This document shows, in pieces, positions 15,163 to 22,760 of a stretch of DNA of 64,000 nucleotides (its first letter is position 1; each line of letters opens with the position of its first letter). The stretch lies in NCBI GenBank assembly GCA_910588155.1, contig CAJUPB010000007.1, positions 48,078-112,077 on the forward strand, read 5' to 3'. Source of the stretch: an uncultured Christensenellaceae bacterium (GTDB lineage Bacteria > Bacillota > Clostridia > Christensenellales > Pumilibacteraceae). Made by a program: the position numbers and the translations under genes. The notes under the pieces were generated by a model, which saw only the letters and a list, made by a program, of their open reading frames with translations, did not search any database and was not told the DNA's origin.

Positions 15163-16662
15163 TTATTCCGTTTTAAGGTGTTCAAACTTTAACGACATTG
15201 GTGGAGTTGCCCCTTCCAAATCCGAACTCAATTCTTCTTCCAATTCTGCCAAAGATACCGATTTTGTACCGTCTTTGTAGTTGAAAGCGAACACAATCTT
15301 GTCATCATAGAGATAAATACTGTTTACAAAGGTATCTATAAGCCGCTTTCTGCTTTCCAAATCGTTGACGTTTATTTTGCGGTATCGCTCTATGTAACAA
15401 AGAATATGCTCTTTCGTTATTTCGGGTTTTTGTAGCTGTTCGCTGTAAATTGCCGTTTCTATTTCAGCTTTTGTCTGTTCCAAATCGTCAAGCCGTTTCT
15501 TTGCCGACGCATTGAATAAGCCTTGTTGTATTGCGTCGAGTATGTTATTGATATATCCGTCAACTTCTTTGAGCTTTGCTTGCAACTGCGGAATTTTCGT
15601 ATTTTCTTGCGAAAGCAAATTCAAAATTCTATCGGCTATCGTATCTATCAATTCGTCATCCATTACTATCTTCATAGTGTATTTGACGACCAAATCTTCT
15701 ATCCATTCTTTCTTAACGGCTTTCTTGTTACAATCTCTGCGTTTCTTTGCTGAAGCGCACTTATAATAATGATGAACAATACCCGTTTTACTCGTTCCGC
15801 ATTCTCCGACCATAAACGCGCCGCATTTGCCACACTTCAATTTTGTGGATAAAATATAATCGTCTTCGGCTTTGTGCCTTGCAGGTGCTTTTTGATTTTT
15901 GAGCATTTTCTTTTGAACGTGCTCAAACAGTTCTTCCGAGATGATTGCAGGGAAGGCGTTGGGGTGGACTATATCGCGGAAGCGGTATTCGCCTAAGTAA
16001 CGCCGATTTTTTAACATATGGTGAATGATATTCAGAGTAATGCGATTGCCATATTTTGATTTTACACCACGCAAAGTCATATCTTTGGCTATCGCGGTCA
16101 TTGTTTCGCCGTCGGCATAGCGCGTAAAAACCTCTAAAACGATAGGCGCACTTTCTTCGTCGATTACGAGATTTTTCTCTTTGGTAAGTGTATAGCCGAT
16201 AGGGATACTGCCGCCGTTGAGTTTACCTTTCAAAGCGTTTTCGGTTAGTCCGCGATTTATCTTTTCGGCAAGCTCGACGGAATAATACTCTGCATAGCCC
16301 TCAAGCATCGCCTCAAGGATAATTCCTTCCGCGCCTTCGCTTATATGTTCCTTTGCCGAAACGACTTTCACGCCGTTCTTTTTGAGAATGTTTTTATAGT
16401 GTGCGCTGTCGAAGCGGTTACGGGCGAAACGGTCAACTTTCCAAACAATAACGGTATCGAACACCTTGCGATAGCTGTCCTTAATCATTTTTTGAAAGTT
16501 CGGGCGGTTATCCGTCTTTGCAGACAAAGCGCGGTCTATGTATTCGCCGATAATAGTAATATCGTTCTTTTCGGCAAATTCTTTACATTCGCGGAGTTGT
16601 CCTTCTATGCTTTCTTCGCGCTGATTGTCTGAACTGTATCTTGCGTAAATTACGGCTCTCAT
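15163..16662 (-). CDS. large serine recombinase (integrase)
   Basis: A 499-residue large serine recombinase. The resolvase domain has VIYARYSS with the catalytic Ser near residue 10 and 'VWKVDRFARNRFD' near residue 75. A recombinase domain follows, then a zinc ribbon (CGKCGAFM ... YYKCASAKKRRDCNKK) and a C-terminal coiled coil. This is the likely enzyme for integration and excision of the mobilizable element. Its start overlaps the stop of the upstream XRE gene by ATGA, so the two are translationally coupled. It converges on rep. Confidence 0.9.
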   Translation of the reverse strand: MRAVIYARYSSDNQREESIEGQLRECKEFAEKNDITIIGEYIDRALSAKTDNRPNFQKMIKDSYRKVFDTVIVWKVDRFARNRFDSAHYKNILKKNGVKVVSAKEHISEGAEGIILEAMLEGYAEYYSVELAEKINRGLTENALKGKLNGGSIPIGYTLTKEKNLVIDEESAPIVLEVFTRYADGETMTAIAKDMTLRGVKSKYGNRITLNIIHHMLKNRRYLGEYRFRDIVHPNAFPAIISEELFEHVQKKMLKNQKAPARHKAEDDYILSTKLKCGKCGAFMVGECGTSKTGIVHHYYKCASAKKRRDCNKKAVKKEWIEDLVVKYTMKIVMDDELIDTIADRILNLLSQENTKIPQLQAKLKEVDGYINNILDAIQQGLFNASAKKRLDDLEQTKAEIETAIYSEQLQKPEITKEHILCYIERYRKINVNDLESRKRLIDTFVNSIYLYDDKIVFAFNYKDGTKSVSLAELEEELSSDLEGATPPMSLKFEHLKTE

Positions 16663-17021
16663 TGTTTTTGTTCCTTTAACATATTCAATAGAGTTTCTTT
16701 CAACTTGGCATTTGCTGGGGAAGAAGGATCAAAACACATCTCGACAAACGCTTGCATTTGCTCGTTGTCTTGCCAAACTTTCGGCTGAAAATCGTATAGC
16801 TTTCCTTGTGGATTATCACACCTACCGTAGATATAATCAAGAGATACATCAAAGTAATCCGCATACCACAAAAGAATATCACTCGGAACTTCCGACTGAC
16901 TGTTCTCATAGCGATTGACAGCGGACTGTACCATTTTGCCGTGTGCCTTTGCTAACTTTGCTTGCGATACCTTTGTGTTCTCTCGCAGAGCCTTCAAGCG
17001 TTGACCTATAACTTTATTCAT
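16659..17021 (-). CDS. XRE-family helix-turn-helix regulator
   Basis: A 120-residue protein with a Cro/CI-type HTH (GQRLKALRENTKVSQAKLAK onward, about residues 6-60) and a short acidic C-terminal domain. It is the first gene of a two-gene operon with the serine recombinase. The operator-like palindromes AGATAAT/ATTATCT beside its own promoter and TAGATAATCTA beside the divergent promoter suggest it represses both directions, linking excision to mobilization. The start is set by the overlap geometry and by the promoter 19 bases upstream. Confidence 0.85.
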   Translation of the reverse strand: MNKVIGQRLKALRENTKVSQAKLAKAHGKMVQSAVNRYENSQSEVPSDILLWYADYFDVSLDYIYGRCDNPQGKLYDFQPKVWQDNEQMQAFVEMCFDPSSPANAKLKETLLNMLKEQKQ

Positions 17022-17039
17022 TAAACCACCTCAATAGAG

Positions 17040-17078
17040 AGTATAACACATTAAAAAGATAATGTCAATATATTATCT
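17040..17078 (-). promoter_or_regulatory. promoter and operator of the XRE/recombinase operon
   Basis: Minus strand TTGACA (17063-17068), 17-base spacer, TATACT (17040-17045). An inverted repeat AGATAAT (17057-17063) / ATTATCT (17072-17078) with an 8-base gap covers the -35 box, a position suited to autorepression. Confidence 0.75.
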
Positions 17079-17130
17079 GGGTTATTCTAATCTTTTCGAC
17101 AAAACTTTCTAAAAATCGCAAACATTTGTT

Positions 17131-17170
17131 TAGATAATCTATTGACTTGCCACTTCCGTTGTGATAAAAT
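17131..17170 (+). promoter_or_regulatory. rightward promoter with the same operator motif
   Basis: Perfect 11-bp palindrome TAGATAATCTA (17131-17141) abuts the -35 TTGACT (17142-17147); 17-base spacer; -10 TAAAAT (17165-17170). The motif matches the half sites in the leftward promoter. Confidence 0.7.
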
Positions 17171-17176
17171 ACATAG

Positions 17177-17324
17177 CATACCATGATAGTGTAACGAGTG
17201 GTATTGTACCCTTTTAGGGTGAATGTTCTGCGGTGGGCGTAAAGAGTTCGTCCATAGGAAGGCAGAAGGTTTTGGGCGGTAAAATCGCCCGTGCCTTAGC
17301 TTACGGATAGAGCGTAGGTTTTTT
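17177..17324 (+). ncRNA. candidate small RNA of the mobilizable element
   Basis: Starts about 7 bases after the rightward -10 box and ends at an intrinsic terminator (CTTACG / CGTAGG stem and T6 at 17300-17324). No convincing gene is present; the longest frame with a start is 19 codons. Hairpins ACCC/GGGT and GGGCG/CGCCC lie inside. It could be an antisense or regulatory RNA, or an untranslated leader with attenuation of the mob operon. A second terminator-like stem lies at 17465-17500. Confidence 0.4.
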
Positions 17325-17464
17325 AGTTGTACGCAAAATTCGTGAGCCGTGATAGGCTTTTATAAGTGTACAATTTTTTTGGAAAACGGCACTTAAATCA
17401 TCTCTCTAACTTCATAGAATGACTAACCATCATAGAGCAATTAAACATTGCTAAACGCGGTTAA

Positions 17465-17500
17465 AGTCGGTGATTACGGTAAAGTATCAGCGGCTTTTTT
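17465..17500 (+). terminator. terminator-like hairpin before the mob genes
   Basis: Stem AGTCGGTGAT / ATCAGCGGCT (one mismatch, one G-T) with an 11-base loop, followed by six Ts. Confidence 0.5.
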
Positions 17501-17592
17501 GTGTCCTTTTTTACGCTATCTACCACCTTTCGCGTGGACGAGATAAATATAAAATCACGGAGGAAATCATTATGACTATCAGACCGCCATAG

Positions 17593-17677
17593 TACCGTTT
17601 ATCGGTATGGCGAGGTACGCAAGTGGCAAGCCACTTGCCGCGCTTACGCTTGCCTCGTTAGGGGAAATTCTTTCCCC
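17593..17677 (+). other. candidate origin of transfer (oriT)
   Basis: Three consecutive perfect hairpins end just before mobC: TACCG/CGGTA (17593-17607), GCAAGTGGC/GCCACTTGC (17619-17638, 2-base loop) and GGGGAAA/TTTCCCC (17661-17677). They are followed by TAATACCCCTTGCCGG. Such clustered inverted repeats beside relaxase genes are typical of oriT; the nick site is not identified. Confidence 0.5.
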
Positions 17678-17740
17678 TAATACCCCTTGCCGGCATTGTC
17701 GGCAGAACAAGCGAACAATAAAATTTTGGAGGTAAAAACT

Positions 17741-18064
17741 ATCGAAAAGAAAGTAAACAGAGCAAGACCATACGCCTATTCTTTTAGAGTATCGGCAGAC
17801 GAAAAACGGCTGTTAGACGAGAAAGTTACGGCAAGCGGACTGAACAGAACGGACTACCTTATACGGGCGTTATCGGATAAACCTATCGTCAGTATAACAA
17901 GCGGAAACGAGATTTTGGCGGAGTTAAAACGGCAAGGAAATAACCTAAATCAAGCCGTGAAAAACAACTACTTCGGGGACATAACCGAGAGAGAATTATT
18001 AGCCGTTGTGGACGATTGTAAACGCTTGTATAGACGGTTATCTTCCGCTATCGGAGGAAGTTAG
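17741..18064 (+). CDS. mobC: MobC-like relaxosome accessory protein
   Basis: A protein of about 107 residues with the MobC / plasmid mobilization relaxosome pattern: a ribbon-helix-helix-like start (YAYSFRVSADEKRLLDEKV), the segment 'SGLNRTDYLIRAL', and a helical end with LAELKRQGNNLNQ. It would help the relaxase bind and nick oriT. The start is uncertain. GGAGG lies 7 bases before an in-frame ATC (17741), which would be a rare start codon, while an upstream TTG (17687) gives 125 residues with no clear ribosome site. It ends one base before the relaxase ATG. Confidence 0.78.
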   Translation: MEKKVNRARPYAYSFRVSADEKRLLDEKVTASGLNRTDYLIRALSDKPIVSITSGNEILAELKRQGNNLNQAVKNNYFGDITERELLAVVDDCKRLYRRLSSAIGGS

Positions 18065-18065
18065 T

Positions 18066-19163
18066 ATGCCTTTATTCAAAGGATTATCGAGCAAGAGTAC
18101 GCCGAGAAAAGCAATAGACTACATAACACGCGAAGATAAAGCGGCGATTGTATCGGTTCGCAACTTATTCGAGGACGAAGATTACGCCGAACAGTTTGCG
18201 GACACTATGCGACGATTCGGGAAAGGCAAAAAGTTTGACGAGCGCAAGTATTATCACTTCAAATTGTCGTGCGCTCGGAAAGACAACGTGCGCCCCGAAC
18301 AAGCGCATTCGTACGCGGAAGAACTTGCGGCTATTCTGTTCCCCGACGACGAGTGCGTTATAGCAACTCACACCGATACAAAGACGGTTCACAGTCATAT
18401 CATTGTAAATGCAGTCAACCCTATCACGGGAAAGAAGTTAAGAATTACGGAAAGTGACTACACGAAAATGAAAGACGAAGCCAACCGTTTGGGAAGCGAG
18501 TTCGGGTATTCCACTATTGACTTCCGCAAGAAAGCGCAAAACAAAAGAACGACGGAAGAAAGTCATATCATAATGAAAGGCGGCACGTCGTGGAAAGAAG
18601 ATTTGCGGGAAGTCATTGAAGAAGCAAAACGCAGCTCAACCACGCAGGAAGAATTTATATCGCACCTTGCATTATACGGCGTATCGGTTACGCGGAGTAA
18701 GACGGAATATTCCTTCCTGCATCCGCAAAAGAAAAAAGCCATTCGAGGGCTGAAACTCGGAAACAATTATACGAAAAAGGAGATAGATATTGTCATTGAA
18801 ACAAATAGGAACGGAAATAACGGCAACGCCGTTGGAGGATTGGGAAGAACGGGAGTTCGAGAAACGAAGCGAGGAATTGCACCGCATGACGGACAATCAA
18901 CTACTCAAAGAGATATTGACCAAATCGGACAAGAAATGCAACGCCTTGATAGAAAGACAGAATACGTTCATCGAGGACTTGACTATGACAGTGAAGTCGT
19001 TAGACGGCGCAAACGCGAGGAACGCGCGAGACTTGAAAGAGAGCGTATCGAGCGCAGTCGCCGAGATAAAGAGCTTGCAAGCCGAAACGCGCAGTCTAAA
19101 CAATCGGGTGGCGACGGAAACAAGCAACGCAATAAAAAGAGCGACAACTACTTTGGAAAATGA
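18066..19163 (+). CDS. mobA: MOBP-type relaxase / mobilization nuclease
   Basis: A 365-residue relaxase. The N-terminal domain has the conserved 'AIDYITREDKA' start with a candidate catalytic Tyr. The metal-binding motif HTDTKTVHSHIIVN (about residues 100-113) has the three-His pattern of relaxases. The C-terminal third is charged and low in complexity. It would nick oriT and lead the strand during mobilization by a helper conjugation system. GGAGG lies 9 bases before the ATG. Its last 374 bases also encode the next gene in another frame. Confidence 0.88.
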   Translation: MPLFKGLSSKSTPRKAIDYITREDKAAIVSVRNLFEDEDYAEQFADTMRRFGKGKKFDERKYYHFKLSCARKDNVRPEQAHSYAEELAAILFPDDECVIATHTDTKTVHSHIIVNAVNPITGKKLRITESDYTKMKDEANRLGSEFGYSTIDFRKKAQNKRTTEESHIIMKGGTSWKEDLREVIEEAKRSSTTQEEFISHLALYGVSVTRSKTEYSFLHPQKKKAIRGLKLGNNYTKKEIDIVIETNRNGNNGNAVGGLGRTGVRETKRGIAPHDGQSTTQRDIDQIGQEMQRLDRKTEYVHRGLDYDSEVVRRRKREERARLERERIERSRRDKELASRNAQSKQSGGDGNKQRNKKSDNYFGK

Positions 19164-19359
19164 GTTGCGCAAAACCATACAAACACAGTCTGCCGAAGTC
19201 TTTGCGGAAGTTAAGAAAGAGCTTGACGAGAGCAAGCAACTTTTGGAGTCCACGCGCGAGGAACTGAAAGTCGAGCGCGGCTTCCGTAAGTTCTTGTTTT
19301 GGGCAACCCCCATACTCTTGCTCGCGCAGACTATCGCCATTATTATCACGGCACTATAA
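18790..19359 (+). CDS. MobB-like coiled-coil membrane protein, overlapping the relaxase gene
   Basis: The 189-residue product is a long charged coiled coil (about residues 20-160) with one C-terminal membrane helix (FLFWATPILLLAQTIAIIITA). This is the layout of MobB proteins in ColE1-like and related plasmids, which tether the relaxosome to the membrane or the type IV coupling apparatus. It starts at TTG 18790 with AAGGAG 7 bases upstream, inside the relaxase gene and out of frame, sharing 374 bases with it. The strong ribosome site and a sensible product argue that both frames are used. Confidence 0.72.
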   Translation: MSLKQIGTEITATPLEDWEEREFEKRSEELHRMTDNQLLKEILTKSDKKCNALIERQNTFIEDLTMTVKSLDGANARNARDLKESVSSAVAEIKSLQAETRSLNNRVATETSNAIKRATTTLENELRKTIQTQSAEVFAEVKKELDESKQLLESTREELKVERGFRKFLFWATPILLLAQTIAIIITAL

Positions 19360-19401
19360 AAACTGAATAACCGCTTATAAGGAGGACAACACCAAGAGTT
19401 A

Positions 19402-19590
19402 ATGTCAAGACGGAAAAAGAATACTACGGGGATACCCGATTTCGAAATCGATTCCCTTGCAAGAGCATTACTGCCCGCTATTCAGCAATACTTTGCAACC
19501 GAAGAAGGACAAAGAGAGTTTGCGGCGTGGCAAGCCGAAAGGCAACAACGACAACTGAATAACAAACTTAATAAAAAAGAATCTCGTTAA
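19402..19590 (+). CDS. 62-residue conserved hypothetical protein of mob modules
   Basis: Short, charged, soluble protein with a helical core (IDSLARALLPAIQQYF, then EGQREFAAWQAERQQRQ). It follows the mob genes in the same direction and may be co-transcribed. GGAGG lies about 16 bases before the ATG, a longer spacing than usual, so the start or the gene itself is less certain. Such small helical ORFs often accompany mob cassettes in Bacillota; no function is known to me. Confidence 0.5.
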   Translation: MSRRKKNTTGIPDFEIDSLARALLPAIQQYFATEEGQREFAAWQAERQQRQLNNKLNKKESR

Positions 19591-19712
19591 TTCGTATAGG
19601 GATAACCGTTGAAAAAGACGGATAAGGAAAACCGCCATAGCGTAGCGGTATATAAATGCAATAGATAAACCTAATAAGTTAGGCAGCCGCACATAGATGA
19701 AGATTAAACGGC

Positions 19713-19753
19713 AACCGTCGATAGAGTAAGATTGCTCTGTCGGCGGTTTTTTT
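19713..19753 (+). terminator. terminator at the end of the mob operon
   Basis: Arms AACCGTCGATAGAG and CTCTGTCGGCGGTT (two G-T pairs) with an 8-base loop, then a run of seven Ts. It probably marks the right side of the mobilizable element. Confidence 0.75.
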
Positions 19754-19892
19754 ATAAAGAAATAAGCACTCGCAAAAGTACCAAACTGAAATTATTGATA
19801 TTCATATCAAATAGCGTGTTTTCCATATGCATCAAAATTTCAAATTGTTTTTGTAAAGCAACTATCATTTGCTATGATTTTCAAGAAAAGTT

Positions 19893-19901
19893 TGCTATAA
19901 T
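19893..19901 (+). promoter_or_regulatory. extended -10 promoter giving a leaderless mRNA
   Basis: TGCTATAAT (TG-n-TATAAT) at 19893-19901, with no good -35. The expected start of transcription falls on the ATG at 19908, and no ribosome site precedes that ATG. Confidence 0.6.
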
Positions 19902-19907
19902 ATACGC

Positions 19908-22760
19908 ATGGATAAACGGATTATCAAAGAATGGAATAAAATAAAAGATTTTAATTTATTTGAGTCTATTGAGGACTTCGCTGCCCTTTTTTCTTCAAAA
20001 CCATATGGTGTCTGTTTAAGAAAATACACCTCATACCCTTGGTGTAAAGAAAATTTCTTCTTTGGCACATATGAAGAATTGAAAGAATGGTATAAGACTA
20101 CAGATGAAATCCCTTTCTATGTTAAGGATGGTATTGGACAAAAATTCGGCAAATTAACAATATTAGATTTTGAGTACGCGATTAATTCAAAAGGCTTACG
20201 CACATTACACGCTAAATGTAAATGCGATTGTGGAAATATAATTTTAGTAGAGTATAGGTGTTTGAAGCATGGAGATGTAGTCGGTTGTGGGTGCAAAAAA
20301 GAAAAGTCGATAAAATCCGTGTTTGAATATTTTCCAGATTTAGTAAAAGAGCGTTGGGATTATGATAAAAACACGAAAAGCCCGCAAGAGGTTTCTTTTA
20401 ATAGCGATGAAAAATTTTGGTGGAAAGGGTTTCGCGATAGTTATCTAATGGCACCTTGTGAGCTTTTAGGTAAGCCTAATGGTACTTCGTTTCCCGAACA
20501 AGCAATATTCTTTTATTTAGAAAAACAGCTATCCAATGTAGAAAATAGAGCGAAACTTATTTGTGGTAACTCGAAAATAGAAGTTGACATATTTTTAGCA
20601 GATTATAACATAGCTATTGAGTATGATGGCTATAATTGGCATAAGGATAAACTCCAAAAAGATATTGATAAAAGCAATAGTTTAGCGAACGAAGGGATTT
20701 ATTTAATACGCGCACGAGAGTCTGGGTTGATAGACTTTGATATGAAAAATGGGACGATACTTAATGTTGATATTATCAATTTGTCTTATATAGAAGCAAT
20801 AGCAACTACAATAAATAATATTATAGACATAATTAAAAATATGGTTGATCTCCTTAATTTGGATCGGATACAAAATTTACCGAAAACTATTTTAAGAGAC
20901 AAAACTATAATTGAAAGTAGATATTTATTGTCTTATGAAAAGAGTAACATTGCAAATTTATGGTTAATAGAATTTTGGGACGCAGAAAAAAACATTGTAG
21001 AGCCATATAAAATTTCTGTTGCATCAATCGACAAGTTTTACTTCAAATGTAATGCACAAAAAAGTCTACTTATTTCCCCTAATACCATAGTTTCCATTCG
21101 AAATAAATTAAAAAGCGCAGAAGATAAGATCCAATTTGAAAACGCTTTATTTTGCAATAATTCTTGTCCCTTTGCGGCTTTACAATATTGCCCATGCAAT
21201 GCGTTATATCATATCGATGATTTGCAATCACCCTGTGCTTTGTTTGAAGATTATAACGCTACTGAACCACTTTCAAAAATAATTTATGCGTCTGAGCCAT
21301 ATGAGATTTTGGCTGATAAAAATTTGAGACTTACTCCATACCTTGAATATAAAGAAATATATCTTAATTATATTAAAACTATAAACGATTATAACGACAC
21401 TACAAAAGTAATGCTCACGCGCCATTTTAATAACCTACTATTTTATAGAGTGTCGTATGTAAATAATACAATAGCACACTTCCTCGATGCTTCCATTTGT
21501 GATGAAGTAAAACAAAAATATCTTGAAAGAATTTTATGTTATCCGAATATCATTTTAGAGGATATATGCCGCGTTTTTGAGAGTAAAAGCATGCGGGATT
21601 TTTACTTTTCGCATTTCAATTATAATATTATGTTTGAGGACGAAGGGAACATAATACTCAATCTTTCACATAACTATCCTATTTTCGATGTTTTACACGA
21701 TTTAGTTTATGAGAAAAAGTTTAATATTCTCGCTGATGTAGTTTCGACAATAAAAAGTATCGTTGGACAAAATAAAACCGATGCGATTATTCTTAGTCTT
21801 GCATTACAACTTAGTCTTGCAAAAAATTATCGCTATAAAGAGGTAAAAAATAGTCCAAATCTATATAATAAGTTAAAATCAACTTTATTGAGCAATGTTT
21901 CATCGACCGAAATAATATTGGCAATAAATAAACTAATAGAGGATAATAATTCTGCTATTAATTTTTTTCAAGAATTCATCAAATTCAAGATTGATAATAA
22001 TACTTTAACACAAAAGGATATAAATGAACTAAAAAACAAATTTGAAGGTGATTTAATAATTTCTTATATAGAAATAGTAAATGGCTTGTTGAATCTATAC
22101 AAAGACAATCATTTAGCCATTTACCAGCTGAAAAGGTTGATTGACATAGAGAACTATTATGTCAATTCTATCGGGCAAATAATTTTTCCAAAGTCCGCAT
22201 ATATAAGCCCTGAGTATTTGTCGAAATTAACAAACGGATATGATAGTTTCACTTTACAACAGAAGCAAGATATACTTTTCATCATTGATTGCTATTTAAG
22301 TGAAACAACTTATAATAATGTTAATGTTTCAAACATCACAGAACCTAAAAAATATCTTGATTGGTTTAATAAATATGGAACGGGAAGATTTTTATTTGAT
22401 ATAAATGTTATTTCAAAAGATGACGGATATTCTAAAGATTTCTTTAATTTGCTCTTGAAAATATATGATGATGAACCAAATTATATGCGACTTCACATTA
22501 ACCTTACCTACATATTAACCCAATGCCAACAGCTATTTTTATCTAAATCGCTGTCGAACTCTTTTATTATACGGCTAAAGAAATTTATTTCTTATATTCA
22601 ATGTCATCGTTTTGACTTATCAACTTACAAAGGATTTGTTAGCGATGATATAAATAAATTGTTCGGCATAAAAGGTTTGGGAGAGAATAAACAAATATAT
22701 CGAATTTATGATATTGATGAACCGATACGATTCAAAAAATATTATACAATAAGAATATGA
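19908..22760 (+). CDS. large Zn-ribbon / PD-(D/E)XK nuclease-like protein, putative defence gene
   Basis: This 950-residue protein has several N-terminal modules. Residues 75-131 form a GQKFGKLT...CKCDCGN...GCGCK zinc domain of the type linked to HNH proteins. Residues 138-173 resemble a PF14311-like probable zinc ribbon (FPDLVKERW ... WW) whose cysteines are lost. Residues 194-270 form a Vsr-like PD-(D/E)XK nuclease with E197, D227 and E238 (EYDG) and a following WHKD. The remaining 650 residues are AT-rich-coded, mostly helical, with a Cys cluster near 418-445, and match nothing I know. The gene is coupled by ATGA overlap to a DUF2971 gene. A sensing or effector role in anti-phage defence is an inference. 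Confidence 0.7.
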   Translation: MDKRIIKEWNKIKDFNLFESIEDFAALFSSKPYGVCLRKYTSYPWCKENFFFGTYEELKEWYKTTDEIPFYVKDGIGQKFGKLTILDFEYAINSKGLRTLHAKCKCDCGNIILVEYRCLKHGDVVGCGCKKEKSIKSVFEYFPDLVKERWDYDKNTKSPQEVSFNSDEKFWWKGFRDSYLMAPCELLGKPNGTSFPEQAIFFYLEKQLSNVENRAKLICGNSKIEVDIFLADYNIAIEYDGYNWHKDKLQKDIDKSNSLANEGIYLIRARESGLIDFDMKNGTILNVDIINLSYIEAIATTINNIIDIIKNMVDLLNLDRIQNLPKTILRDKTIIESRYLLSYEKSNIANLWLIEFWDAEKNIVEPYKISVASIDKFYFKCNAQKSLLISPNTIVSIRNKLKSAEDKIQFENALFCNNSCPFAALQYCPCNALYHIDDLQSPCALFEDYNATEPLSKIIYASEPYEILADKNLRLTPYLEYKEIYLNYIKTINDYNDTTKVMLTRHFNNLLFYRVSYVNNTIAHFLDASICDEVKQKYLERILCYPNIILEDICRVFESKSMRDFYFSHFNYNIMFEDEGNIILNLSHNYPIFDVLHDLVYEKKFNILADVVSTIKSIVGQNKTDAIILSLALQLSLAKNYRYKEVKNSPNLYNKLKSTLLSNVSSTEIILAINKLIEDNNSAINFFQEFIKFKIDNNTLTQKDINELKNKFEGDLIISYIEIVNGLLNLYKDNHLAIYQLKRLIDIENYYVNSIGQIIFPKSAYISPEYLSKLTNGYDSFTLQQKQDILFIIDCYLSETTYNNVNVSNITEPKKYLDWFNKYGTGRFLFDINVISKDDGYSKDFFNLLLKIYDDEPNYMRLHINLTYILTQCQQLFLSKSLSNSFIIRLKKFISYIQCHRFDLSTYKGFVSDDINKLFGIKGLGENKQIYRIYDIDEPIRFKKYYTIRI

